Position numbers and translations under genes: made by a program
Assembly: GCA_949127775.1 (NCBI GenBank)
Contig: CASBQF010000019.1
Coordinates: 1-64,000, forward strand
Origin: Oscillatoriales cyanobacterium PMM_0080
GTDB lineage: Bacteria; Cyanobacteriota; Cyanobacteriia; Cyanobacteriales; Microcoleaceae
Reading direction: 5' to 3'
Length of the DNA stretch: 64,000 bases
Shown here: piece after piece, positions 30,554-40,347 of the stretch
Numbering within the stretch: the first letter of the stretch is position 1
Layout: each line of letters begins with the position of its first letter
Notes under the pieces: model-generated
Told to the model about the DNA's origin: nothing
What the model saw: the letters and a program-made list of their open reading frames with translations, nothing else
The model's database searches: none

Positions 30554-31999
30554 TTAATTTTTCGGCACATAAACAATAAACGTAGTTTGTCCAGGAACTG
30601 ATGCAACTTCTATTTTACCTTGATGTTTGTCAATTATTTGCTTAACAATATGTAGCCCTAAACCGCTACCTTCCCCCAAAGGCTTAGTAGTAAAAAATGG
30701 CTCAAAAATTTTCTGTTGAATCTCCAACGGTATACCCTTACCTGTATCAGTCATGGTAATCTTAATTTGCTCGTCTTCCTCGATCGCATCAATAGTTAAA
30801 GTACCTTGATAGTCCATAGCGTGCAAAGCATTGTGCACAATATTTGTCCACACCTGATTGAGTTCGTCAGGATAGCAAAGTATAGGCGGTAGTTCTGGAA
30901 AGTTCAGCACTACATTTACTCCGTGTTTGATTTGATTATGATAGAGAGTCAACACCGTTTCTATACCATCAGATATCTTCGCTAAACTCTTCTGGCTCGA
31001 AGGTTTGCCACCCGTGTACTCTTTGAGAGCGAATATTATTTTTGCTGCTCTATCTGCTGCTGTTTCTATAGTTTGCATACCTCTTTGCATACCTGAAATT
31101 TTATAAGCTATTTCTAAAATATATAAACCATCAGGTTTTTTTAACAGCGGCAAGAAAAGCTCTATGTTATTATAAATCCTCATGTCCACAATCGTATCAG
31201 CCAAATCTTCGGCTTTTTCAACTCTTTCCGATTTTAATTTCTCCACTAACAACCTCTTTACTTTGCGGTCTTCTTTCGCAGAGAAACTTGGCTTTTCTTG
31301 GAGCGACCTATTGAGTAATGCTACAAAATTTTCCGCTTCTTCTGGAGATAAAGATTGAAACAGTGCAGGTAACTCCTCCAGCGATTGATTTAAAAACTTA
31401 AAACTGTTCCCCACCGAAGAGCGTATCGCTCCCAGGGGAGTATTAATTTCGTGAGCAATTCCTGCTATTAATTGTCCCAAAGCAGCCATTTTTTCCGAAT
31501 GCACCAGCTCTGTTTGAGTAGCTTTTAATTCTAGCAAAGTAGCATTCAATCGTTCATTAGTTTTCGCTAGCTCATCATTTTTTGATTGCAGATTGTTTTG
31601 CAGATTTTGCAAACTCAAGTGAGTTTCGACGCGAGCCAAAACTTCTTCCACTTGAAAAGGTTTGGTAATGTAGTCTACTCCCCCCACGCCAAAAGCTTTG
31701 ATTTTATCGAGCACGTCGCTCAAAGCACTGATGAAGATAACGGGTATGGCGCGAGTGTTCGGATTCGCTTTAAGCTTTTCGCAGACTTCATAGCCATCCA
31801 TTATCGGCATATTAATATCCAGCAAAATTAAATCAAAAGCAATGGTTTGGGTAATTGATAGAGCTTGGTTTCCATCCCTTGCGGGTCTAATATTGTATCC
31901 TTGTTGTATCAAAATCCCAGCGAGAAGCCGCAAATTAGCTGGAGTATCGTCAACTACAAGAATATTCGCCGTTGCTGGGGCTATTTGCTGGCTGTTCAT
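30554..31999 (-). CDS. Receiver-histidine kinase hybrid
   Basis: N-terminal REC (ILVVDDTPANLRLLAGIL, LLDINMPIMDGYEVCEKLK); H-box AGIAHEINTPLGAIRSS; HATPase DTGKGIPLEIQQKIFEPFFTTKPLGEGSGLGLHIVKQII. Confidence 0.95.
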   Translation of the reverse strand: MNSQQIAPATANILVVDDTPANLRLLAGILIQQGYNIRPARDGNQALSITQTIAFDLILLDINMPIMDGYEVCEKLKANPNTRAIPVIFISALSDVLDKIKAFGVGGVDYITKPFQVEEVLARVETHLSLQNLQNNLQSKNDELAKTNERLNATLLELKATQTELVHSEKMAALGQLIAGIAHEINTPLGAIRSSVGNSFKFLNQSLEELPALFQSLSPEEAENFVALLNRSLQEKPSFSAKEDRKVKRLLVEKLKSERVEKAEDLADTIVDMRIYNNIELFLPLLKKPDGLYILEIAYKISGMQRGMQTIETAADRAAKIIFALKEYTGGKPSSQKSLAKISDGIETVLTLYHNQIKHGVNVVLNFPELPPILCYPDELNQVWTNIVHNALHAMDYQGTLTIDAIEEDEQIKITMTDTGKGIPLEIQQKIFEPFFTTKPLGEGSGLGLHIVKQIIDKHQGKIEVASVPGQTTFIVYVPKN

Positions 32000-32412
32000 G
32001 ATTGTTTAAAGTATATTGTGTTATTTTTTAGAGCACTCAATTAAAATTACTATATTATCGCAGTTAAACTTATTTGCCAACATATTCCAGGCTTAGATTA
32101 ACTGAGACTTTTCTTTTCTTTACAATCGCCGACACCGAACACTCATTAACCCAGTTGATAAGTGTATTTATCGTTACTAAACTCAGGATCTTTCGGAGAA
32201 ACCGAATTTATCACCCAGAGATTAAAAAAATCGGTTTTTTTAGTTAAGATTATTGACTAAAATGCCTAATTTTCGTTTTTATTCCCGGTTTATTCATAAC
32301 TTTTGCGTGCAGAACTGTATTAGACATTTCCAATAATTCTTGTGGAACAGGCATCCTGGCTGTTCTAAACTGGCAATTCTTGCGATGTCTATTAAATAAA
32401 GTCCGATCGACT

Positions 32413-33723
32413 TTAGGGCAGTATTACCTGCATTTCCTGACAGCGTTCCAGATAATTTTGAGCCACCTTATCCAGGGGATTCTTGCGCACGCAATCAGCA
32501 AACAGTTCTGCTGCTTCTTGATGTTTAGCAGCAGCGTAGTTGTACAGTGCTTCTAAAAATACGGACAAAGTTGCTAACTTACCCTCTTTTAGTTCAGGTG
32601 CATCGGCATCAAACACTTCATGAATCGTCACCAAATCCGACTTTCCTTTCACTCGAACACAGCCGATATTTCGGATTGAGTAACTTGCCGAATCGGTCAA
32701 CTCTAAAAAAGTATTTTGAGTAATCAGCATCGACACTCCGTAACTTTTAGTCAAACTTTCTACCCGCGAGGCTAAATTTACTGCATCGCCAATAACCGTA
32801 CTGTCCATCCTGTTAGTTGACCCAACAGTTCCTAACATCAATGAACCCGTATTGATGCCAATCCCAATTTTAATAGGTGCGTAGCTGCGACTAATGCGAT
32901 GTTGATTGTATTCGGTGAGATTTTGCAGCATAGAAATACCGGCCTTGACTGCATCGTCTGCACTGTGGCCGAACAAAGCCATAATTGCATCGCCAATATA
33001 TTTATCAATAAAGCCATGATTTTGAATAATACTTGGCTCCATTATCCTCAAATAGGAATTAATAAAATTGAAATTTTCCTGCGGGGTCATGAGTTCAGAA
33101 AGAGCCGTAAAGTCCCGAATATCGGAAAACAATATTGACATTTCTTTTTCCACGCTGTCGCCGAGTCGAACGTCGCTCAAGCTATGGTGACTTAGCAGCG
33201 AGACAAATTCATTCGGCACAAAGCGTTTAGCAGCTTCTGTTAATTTTAATTGCTGTGACAGGGAAACTTCTAACTCCTGATTGATGCTCCGAAGTTCGGC
33301 ATTTTGTTCTCCTAGTTTTTTATCTTGACTGTAGCTGTGGACGGCTTCTGTCACCGTCAATTTTAAGTCTTCTGTTTGCCAAGGTTTACCTATATAACGG
33401 TAAAGTTTGGAGTATTTGATAGCATTTCCTACCGCCTCAATAGTCGCCTGACCGGTCAGCATCACCTTGAGAGTTTTGGGAGAAATTTCGTGAACTAGCC
33501 GCAACAATTCATCTCCTTTCATGTCAGGCATTACATAATCGGAGATAATTAAAGGGATTTCATAGCCATCTTCGAGCAATTCAGCAACTAATTCTAAGGC
33601 ATCTCTACCTCCTTCGGCAATTTCGATCCGATAAGTATTGCCCAAAGCTTCTTTTAATTCAGTCTTAAGACTTTTTAGAATTGTTTTTTCATCGTCAACG
33701 CAAATAATGACTTGTTTTGTCAT
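32413..33723 (-). CDS. Response regulator receiver - class III nucleotidyl cyclase (paralogue of 23843-25180)
   Basis: REC plus LFSDIRDFTALSE, DKYIGDAIMALFGHSADDAV, STVIGDAVNLASRVES. Confidence 0.95.
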   Translation of the reverse strand: MTKQVIICVDDEKTILKSLKTELKEALGNTYRIEIAEGGRDALELVAELLEDGYEIPLIISDYVMPDMKGDELLRLVHEISPKTLKVMLTGQATIEAVGNAIKYSKLYRYIGKPWQTEDLKLTVTEAVHSYSQDKKLGEQNAELRSINQELEVSLSQQLKLTEAAKRFVPNEFVSLLSHHSLSDVRLGDSVEKEMSILFSDIRDFTALSELMTPQENFNFINSYLRIMEPSIIQNHGFIDKYIGDAIMALFGHSADDAVKAGISMLQNLTEYNQHRISRSYAPIKIGIGINTGSLMLGTVGSTNRMDSTVIGDAVNLASRVESLTKSYGVSMLITQNTFLELTDSASYSIRNIGCVRVKGKSDLVTIHEVFDADAPELKEGKLATLSVFLEALYNYAAAKHQEAAELFADCVRKNPLDKVAQNYLERCQEMQVILP

Positions 33724-34112
33724 AGCGATAAGGCCGTTTTAATGGTTTCGATTAGCTCTGATTCTGACCAAGGTTTCTGCAAACACCGATGGAGGTTAGC
33801 TTCCTCAAATGCCCTGTTCACGGCTTTTTCATCAGCTTGACCTGTCAGCATGATCTTTACTATTTTCGGAAATTTTTGATGGACGCGAATTAGAAATTCA
33901 TCTCCTTTCATTCCTGGCATTAACCAATCCGATACAATCAAAAGGATCGGAATTTCATCGTCATTCAATTCATCAATCAACTCTAACGCATCGGCAGGAG
34001 TTTCTGCCATTTCATAAATGTAAGCATTCCCAAAAGCTGATTTTAATTGGGCTTTGAGGCTTTTTAAAACTACTTTTTCGTCGTCAACACATAGGATGAT
34101 TGGTTTAGACAT
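33720..34112 (-). CDS. Single-domain response regulator receiver (paralogue of 25177-25569)
   Basis: MSKPIILCVDDEKVVLKSLKAQLKSAFGNAYIYEM, IVSDWLMPGMKGDEFLIRVH. Confidence 0.93.
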   Translation of the reverse strand: MSKPIILCVDDEKVVLKSLKAQLKSAFGNAYIYEMAETPADALELIDELNDDEIPILLIVSDWLMPGMKGDEFLIRVHQKFPKIVKIMLTGQADEKAVNRAFEEANLHRCLQKPWSESELIETIKTALSL

Positions 34113-34249
34113 AATTGTGACCTTAATTAATGGTTTGCCAGAAAGAATTGGTTGAAAGCCTCTCCCCTAAAGGCGAGAAATTAAAATCAGACGATTCATT
34201 ACTCCAATCCTCTTCCTTTTAGGTAGAGGTAGCTGTCAACTGTCAACTG

Positions 34250-37012
34250 TCAACTGAATGAAGGGAGATTGATAGGCAGAACAACTGTAAATGTGGTTTT
34301 GCCTGGAACCGATTCAACTTCTATTTTACCGCGATGTTTGTCAATAATTTTTTTGACTATATCGAGCCCCAGACCGCTGCCTTCTCCGGGCGGTTTAGTT
34401 GTGAAGAAGGGAGCGAATATTTTGGGCATGACTTCTGGGGGAATTCCTGTTCCGCTATCGGTAACGCTGATTTTGATATCGTTGCCTTCCTGAACGATAT
34501 CTAGAGTTAATGTGCCTTGATTGTCCATTGCTTGCAGAGCGTTATGAATTAGATTTGTCCATACCTGATTTAGTTGGTCTACATAACATAGTACGGGCGG
34601 TATTTTGGGGAAATTTCGGTGTACTTCTACGCCGTGTTTTAGGTTGTTTTGATATAGGGTGAGTACGGTTTCTATGCCTTCAGTGATGTTAGACTGAACC
34701 ATCGTTTCTGATGAGTCGTAACGGGCGTAGGTTTTCAGGGCAAAGACGACTTTAGAAGCTCGATCGGCTGCGGTGTTAATTATTTGGGTTCCTCGCTGGA
34801 TTTCGGAGAGTTTGTAAGCTATTTCTAGGATGCGATCGCGATCGACCTTTTGCAGCAGAGACAGAAAATCGTCAGCCTCGTAAATTCCCATATCCACCAA
34901 GGTGTCGGCGATATCATCCGCTTCGTCAATGTCTCGATCTTCGAGTTGACTAATCAAAGCCCGCTTTAACTTCCTTTCTTCTCTAGCTGTTAAAGTCATA
35001 TCTTTTTGTAGCGAACGATACATTAGTTCGCCGAAATTTTCAGATTCTGCGGGGGAAAGCGACTGAAAAAGTGAGGGTAAGTTGGTGAGAGTTTGACCCA
35101 AAAATGTAGTCATAGTTCCAGCGCTCGATCGAATTGCACCCAACGGAGTATTCAATTCGTGAGCAACTCCGGCGACTAATTGACCTAAAGCTGCCATTTT
35201 TTCGGATTGAATCAGCTCTTCCTGAGTGGTTTGCAGGTTTTCTAGTGCTGTTTTGAGCTCTTGCGTCCTTTCGGCGACTTGGACTTCGAGAGTGCGGTTG
35301 TATTCCGCTACCAATTTTTCGGCTTGTTTGCGTTGAGTGATGTCTGCAAAAGCTGAGATCGCATAACTCACATTTCCTTTGTCATCATAGATGGGCGTGC
35401 CCCAAACCTCGATCGGAATAATCTTGTCTGGCTGGCGAATTTCCATATCATCAACATTAATACTATCCCCTTTAAAAGCATTGATAATTGGATCTTTTTC
35501 AGCCGGATAAATTTCGTTGCTACCTGCAAGATAAATTTGATAAGTCTCGCGAATTTCGTCAGAAGTAGTAGCGATGATACCTTTACCTAATAAATCCTGA
35601 GCGCGAGAATTAACATAATAAGGTTTGCCGCTCGAATCGGCGACAAATATCCCCACTGGGACGGCTTCTAAAATTTGATTGAGCCGACTTTCACTCTCAG
35701 ACAATTCGGCATTCAGAGCTTGCATTTCTGTAAAAGACACTTGTAGTTGTGTCGCCATACTATTAAATGAGTTTGCCAGTTCACCGACTTCATCGTCGCG
35801 GTTAATTATGACACTTTTGCCCCATTCACCTTGAGCAATATTTTTAGCAGCATGGTTCAAAGATAAAATCGGTTTTGTCACCCATCTTGCCGTAATAATG
35901 CCAACAATTATCGCCGCTATCGAAGCAGCAGCGCATAACAAAATTGTCGTCGTATTATTGGCATTAATTTGTGCCATAAAATCCGCTTCTGGCACAACTA
36001 CTACAATCAACCAATCCAATCCTTTGTCATCTTGCCAAGGCAGAACTTGTAAAAATTGTTTCTTACCCTGAACGTCAAATTCTAGCGATTGCGAAGTTTT
36101 CAGAGATTGAAACTCGTTAAAATTGGCTGCTAAATATTTAGCCGTGGTTTTAGTGAAAGTATTTTCACTATCAATTGCTTTAACTCGTTCGGCTCCATAG
36201 TCTTTGTTGACTGCATGATACGGTGTTTCTCCTGTGGAAGTTGCGACCAACATTCCCGATCGTTCGACAATAAAAACTTGTCCAGTTTCGCCAATTTTCA
36301 AGTTTTGGAGAAACTTACCAATGGTGGACAAATTAATATTAGTTAGTAGCACACCTTGCAATTTGCCTTGTTTGTCGTAGAAAGGCATGGATGCACCGAG
36401 ATAAGCCGTGATACCTGCTGTATTCGGATAAATCTGACTCCAAGTAGGTTTGCCAGCAGCTACCGCAGCTTTGTACCACGGGCGAGTGCGCGGATCGAAA
36501 TTAGTTTTGTTGTTTAATAATTGACCGACTTCGCCGGATTTATTGGTAGCATAGGTGCGAAAATCATACTTACTTGCTGCTGTCGATATTCTCAAAGTCA
36601 GGGAGCCGTTATCGAGCCTTTCGGCGCCTAAGTTGTCTCTTTGTTCTAAACCTAAACCCGTAAAGGTGAGGGTGTCAAATATCTGAAGCTGCCGCCAAAA
36701 ATGACGCTGTAAAATAGGTAAATCTTGCAGGTTCAGGGTTCCGAGTTCGATCGCCGTAGCATTGATTTGGTTAACCTGATGGGGTACAGTCAGGTAAGTA
36801 CCCAGATTCTGTTCGACGCGGCTACCTACTTCTGCCATTAGTCGATCGGCAATTTCGTTGACTGCCTTTTGTCCGTTTTTAAACGAGAGATATCCTACGA
36901 GTCCCACCGTCGCAAAAATTTGCAAGACGAAGGGAACTATCAAAACTGTTCGCAGGGTTCGGGATCGAACAGTTTTGGCTGCTAAGGGGCCAGTAGATTC
37001 GGTTTGGTTCAC
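34250..37012 (-). CDS. Sensor histidine kinase (paralogue of 25704-28481)
   Basis: Same domain order; AGVAHELNTPLGAIRSS, DSGTGIPPEVMPKIFAPFFTTKPPGEGSGLGLDIVKKII. Confidence 0.95.
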   Translation of the reverse strand: MNQTESTGPLAAKTVRSRTLRTVLIVPFVLQIFATVGLVGYLSFKNGQKAVNEIADRLMAEVGSRVEQNLGTYLTVPHQVNQINATAIELGTLNLQDLPILQRHFWRQLQIFDTLTFTGLGLEQRDNLGAERLDNGSLTLRISTAASKYDFRTYATNKSGEVGQLLNNKTNFDPRTRPWYKAAVAAGKPTWSQIYPNTAGITAYLGASMPFYDKQGKLQGVLLTNINLSTIGKFLQNLKIGETGQVFIVERSGMLVATSTGETPYHAVNKDYGAERVKAIDSENTFTKTTAKYLAANFNEFQSLKTSQSLEFDVQGKKQFLQVLPWQDDKGLDWLIVVVVPEADFMAQINANNTTTILLCAAASIAAIIVGIITARWVTKPILSLNHAAKNIAQGEWGKSVIINRDDEVGELANSFNSMATQLQVSFTEMQALNAELSESESRLNQILEAVPVGIFVADSSGKPYYVNSRAQDLLGKGIIATTSDEIRETYQIYLAGSNEIYPAEKDPIINAFKGDSINVDDMEIRQPDKIIPIEVWGTPIYDDKGNVSYAISAFADITQRKQAEKLVAEYNRTLEVQVAERTQELKTALENLQTTQEELIQSEKMAALGQLVAGVAHELNTPLGAIRSSAGTMTTFLGQTLTNLPSLFQSLSPAESENFGELMYRSLQKDMTLTAREERKLKRALISQLEDRDIDEADDIADTLVDMGIYEADDFLSLLQKVDRDRILEIAYKLSEIQRGTQIINTAADRASKVVFALKTYARYDSSETMVQSNITEGIETVLTLYQNNLKHGVEVHRNFPKIPPVLCYVDQLNQVWTNLIHNALQAMDNQGTLTLDIVQEGNDIKISVTDSGTGIPPEVMPKIFAPFFTTKPPGEGSGLGLDIVKKIIDKHRGKIEVESVPGKTTFTVVLPINLPSFS

Positions 37013-37138
37013 AACTTTAATATTTGATAATATAGCAGGAAGTTCGGCAACGGATTTTGTAACGGATGTAACGGATGTTAGTAAGAAGGCGAAGCTGAGC
37101 GGGTAACAAAATGGAAGAAGAAAGATGTAACAATCGTA

Positions 37139-37282
37139 GGGTGCACACTAGACCTCTTGCAAAAATAGCTAGGACGGGCTATCCGGCCCATCCCACAAAA
37201 AATTTTTTCTTGTGGAATGGGCCGGATAGCCCGTTCCAAAATTTGATTAAAAGGACTTTTGCAATCTTGTCTACTGCACACC
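37139..37282. repeat. Long hairpin element
   Basis: Core stem ggacgggctatccggcccatcccacaa / ttgtggaatgggccggatagcccgttcc with outer arms ggtgcacactagac...gtctactgcacacc. Confidence 0.85.
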
Positions 37283-37327
37283 TTACCCCGACGGACACCA
37301 TAAAGATCGATCGATTGCAAGTCCTAA

Positions 37328-39586
37328 CTAAGTCAGTCGTTGCGAAGTCACCCGCCGAATCGCCACCACCGCAGGTTGAGGCGGATTGTTAACTTTTTTC
37401 CCCGGCCAATTAGAGCCTACAGGCACTTTTCGAGTCTGCATAAACTCCTTACCATCAATAGTTTTCATGGCTAGATTGCGGTTGTCTGCTGCCATATCCT
37501 TCCGCATTCCGTTGACTTCTCCCGGATGCTGAATCGCCAAAAACAAAGTTTTTTCATCCTCTGTAAAAAATGGCCCAGTAGTTTCGCATTCCATCGGCCC
37601 AATTCCAAACAAGAAAGCCTCGCCAGCACTCGGGCCAGAAGCGGGTAAAAACCAAATTGCATTGTTGCCGTACAAACCGCGTAAACTAGACTGGCTAATC
37701 GGTTTTCTATCCTTATCAACTCGGCCAGCAGCAACAGCCCCATTGAGTTTGTCGGAAGACATATCATTAACCATCCAAACATTGCCGCTCTTATCAATTA
37801 CCAAATTATCGGGATTAGCAAAACCCAACCCACCCTCAGCCGGTTCGCCGCCCGTCGCAAACATTTTCCACTGAAAACTCATCGCAGACGGCTCGTTACC
37901 ATCTTCAACTAAGCGCATAATCCAGCCGTATTCGTAAGGTTTACCGTCCTTACCTTTAAAAATTCGTAAATCTGGGCCGCCATCGGTGTCGCTTGCAGAA
38001 CCGGAAGTAAAGGCAATGTAGAGAGAACCGTCAGGAGCAATTTCGGTATCTTCGGGACGAGCAGTGCAAGTAGCTCCTGCCGCACTTGCGGCATAATGAG
38101 CGTCTATTAAAATTGCGCCTTGTTTTTCATTAGCTGTACCTTCATATAAATCGTCTAAAGTCTTAAATTTCTTTTTGAAAGCAACTGCTGCTGCATCTTT
38201 TTCTACTTTGAAAAAACCGCCTTCGGGCCGCTGTGGCAAATTAATTATTCCGCCTGCGTGAATGCTAGGTAAATCTGGATTGACAGGGGTGTCAGTTTTT
38301 AAGGCAATCCACTTACCGGTGCCGTCAGCATTGAATTTGGCAGCATAAAGCATTCCGTCTGTCAATAGTTTAGAATTAGCTTTATCCTTGGGGTCTTTAA
38401 CTGCGTCTTTGCTGACGAATTTGTAAATATGTCCGCTGCGTCGATCGCACCCAGAGTAAAATGCTAATGGTTTGTTTGCAACCACTCGAATACCGACGGC
38501 TTCGTGGCGGTAGCGTCCGAGCCAAGTGTGTTTGGTGCCGTAGTCGGTGGGGTTAGCGGGGTCTACTTCAACCATCCAGCCGTATTTATTCCCCGCTAAG
38601 CCGAAGACATTGCCCAAACCGCCAATTTCTTCGGCATCGATGTAGAAGTTTTTCTTGCTTGGATCGAAAGATGTACCGTCGGCAAATACAGGTTCCGGCA
38701 CGAAATTCTGGATGTTTTCTTCAGCACTAAAAACCGTTCCCCAAGGCGTTGTCCCGCCCGCACAGTTGTTAAAAGTGCCGATGATTTTGTCGCCCAACTT
38801 GTCTAGGTAGCCTTTACCTTTTTTGTTGAATACAGCTACTGCTGGGCCGGTGGATTTCAGGTAGCGCCCGTCTTCTAGCCCGGAAATGCCAGTGATTCGG
38901 CGATCGGCTGGAGAATTGGTTCTTACCCATTTGCCGTCATCGTTTCTGATCACAGAAATTACTCCAATGCCCACGTCAATTAATGCTGCTTTGGCTACTT
39001 CACGAACCATTTTGGCGATCGGGTCTTTTTGGGGCACAGCAAAGACATTAATTCCGGCTTTTCCGGCGGGCGTAACTGCCTCTTCTAGCTCAGCAAAAGG
39101 CAGAGATTTGCCAATGACTTTTTGATAAGTTTGAATCCAAGGCTTGGCGCTGATGTACTCGAAATTAACTGTCAACAATCCCTCACCTTTGCCAGTTTCT
39201 ACAAAGGAGAGATAGTCATTGTTGTAGCCGAAGTGAGAATCGCCTACTTTGTCTCCCCAAGCAGCTATGATATCGTAGGTAAAGCCTTCTGGAAGTACGA
39301 GGTCGTCTGCTACTTCATAGGCGCTGAAAGCTTGCGCTTGCTGCTGAGCGGATGCGGTGCTAATGGGGATTAATTTTCCGGCTTCTGCTACGGCGCTGCT
39401 AGTTGGCAAAGGTATCGGCCCTTTGACTGGTTTGAAGTTGATGCCTCCTGCAATATTTTCCGCATCTTTCGCAGAATTAGCACCATCTGAGAAGGGCATG
39501 GAAAATTTTTGTTGGCAAGAATTGAGGGCAACACTACCTGCTGTTGCACCCAAGAAAAGTAGGAATTCTCGACGCTTGATAGTCAT
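37328..39586 (-). CDS. PhoX family (DUF839) protein with Tat-type signal
   Basis: MTIKRREFLLFLGATAGSVALNSC; NNCAGGTTPWGTVFSAEEN, KHTWLGRYRHEAVGI, GATCTARPEDTEIAPDGSLYIAFT, NPDNLVIDKSGNVWMVND. Confidence 0.9.
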   Translation of the reverse strand: MTIKRREFLLFLGATAGSVALNSCQQKFSMPFSDGANSAKDAENIAGGINFKPVKGPIPLPTSSAVAEAGKLIPISTASAQQQAQAFSAYEVADDLVLPEGFTYDIIAAWGDKVGDSHFGYNNDYLSFVETGKGEGLLTVNFEYISAKPWIQTYQKVIGKSLPFAELEEAVTPAGKAGINVFAVPQKDPIAKMVREVAKAALIDVGIGVISVIRNDDGKWVRTNSPADRRITGISGLEDGRYLKSTGPAVAVFNKKGKGYLDKLGDKIIGTFNNCAGGTTPWGTVFSAEENIQNFVPEPVFADGTSFDPSKKNFYIDAEEIGGLGNVFGLAGNKYGWMVEVDPANPTDYGTKHTWLGRYRHEAVGIRVVANKPLAFYSGCDRRSGHIYKFVSKDAVKDPKDKANSKLLTDGMLYAAKFNADGTGKWIALKTDTPVNPDLPSIHAGGIINLPQRPEGGFFKVEKDAAAVAFKKKFKTLDDLYEGTANEKQGAILIDAHYAASAAGATCTARPEDTEIAPDGSLYIAFTSGSASDTDGGPDLRIFKGKDGKPYEYGWIMRLVEDGNEPSAMSFQWKMFATGGEPAEGGLGFANPDNLVIDKSGNVWMVNDMSSDKLNGAVAAGRVDKDRKPISQSSLRGLYGNNAIWFLPASGPSAGEAFLFGIGPMECETTGPFFTEDEKTLFLAIQHPGEVNGMRKDMAADNRNLAMKTIDGKEFMQTRKVPVGSNWPGKKVNNPPQPAVVAIRRVTSQRLT

Positions 39587-40086
39587 AGTTCATTCAGTTA
39601 ACAGTTGACAGTTGACAGTTGACAAAAGAAGGAAGAGGATTGGATTAATGAATAGTCTGATTTGAAGTTCTCCTTAAAAGGTAAAGGCTTTAAACCAATT
39701 GTTTATGGTAAAAAATTGGTTAACGACTGAGCATCCGCAGGTTCAAAACTAAATTGATTGTAAGTTTTTTTGAATCTGGGGGCGAGAAATGTCTTTTTGC
39801 TTTCTCTACGGGGTCAACTTCCCCTCCTCGCGCTCAAACCCCAATCTCTCACCTTTTGTAACACAAGTTGCTCGACTTAAGTATATATCCCGATCGTTGG
39901 AGAGTCGATCGTACCCAAAATTTGCGTAAAAATAACTAGACTAGCTGGATATGATTGTATCATATCGTTTCCGGTTGCATCAGAATGACAAGCGAGGAAA
40001 CAGCACGCGCCCTTGGACTACAATTAATCTGGCGCGCCAGAAACGGCATCTTGAGTGTCCTGATTCAGTAATATTAATTGCGGGCT

Positions 40087-40175
40087 TTGCTGATTTGAAG
40101 TATGAATTGCCCCTACTCTAAATTTCAGGGATTGCCTTCGCTAGGTGAATCATACCTAAATTCAGCAACTAATTG
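40087..40175. repeat. Partial second copy of the hairpin repeat at 3623-3749, inverse orientation
   Basis: gctgatttgaagtatgaattgcccctactctaaatttcagggattgccttcgctaggtgaatcatacctaaattcagcaac. Confidence 0.8.
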
Positions 40176-40347
40176 CGACCCTACACAACTAGACATCGAC
40201 CATATTTCTTGTCGAATAGGCTTTCGAGCCTGTTCAAAATTTGCTTTTCTGAAGATTTCTACTGCACATACAAATAAGGACACAACAGTGTTGTGTCCCT
40301 ACGTCAGATTTAACTGCAAATTGCACCCCTAGAACTAATCTAAAAAT

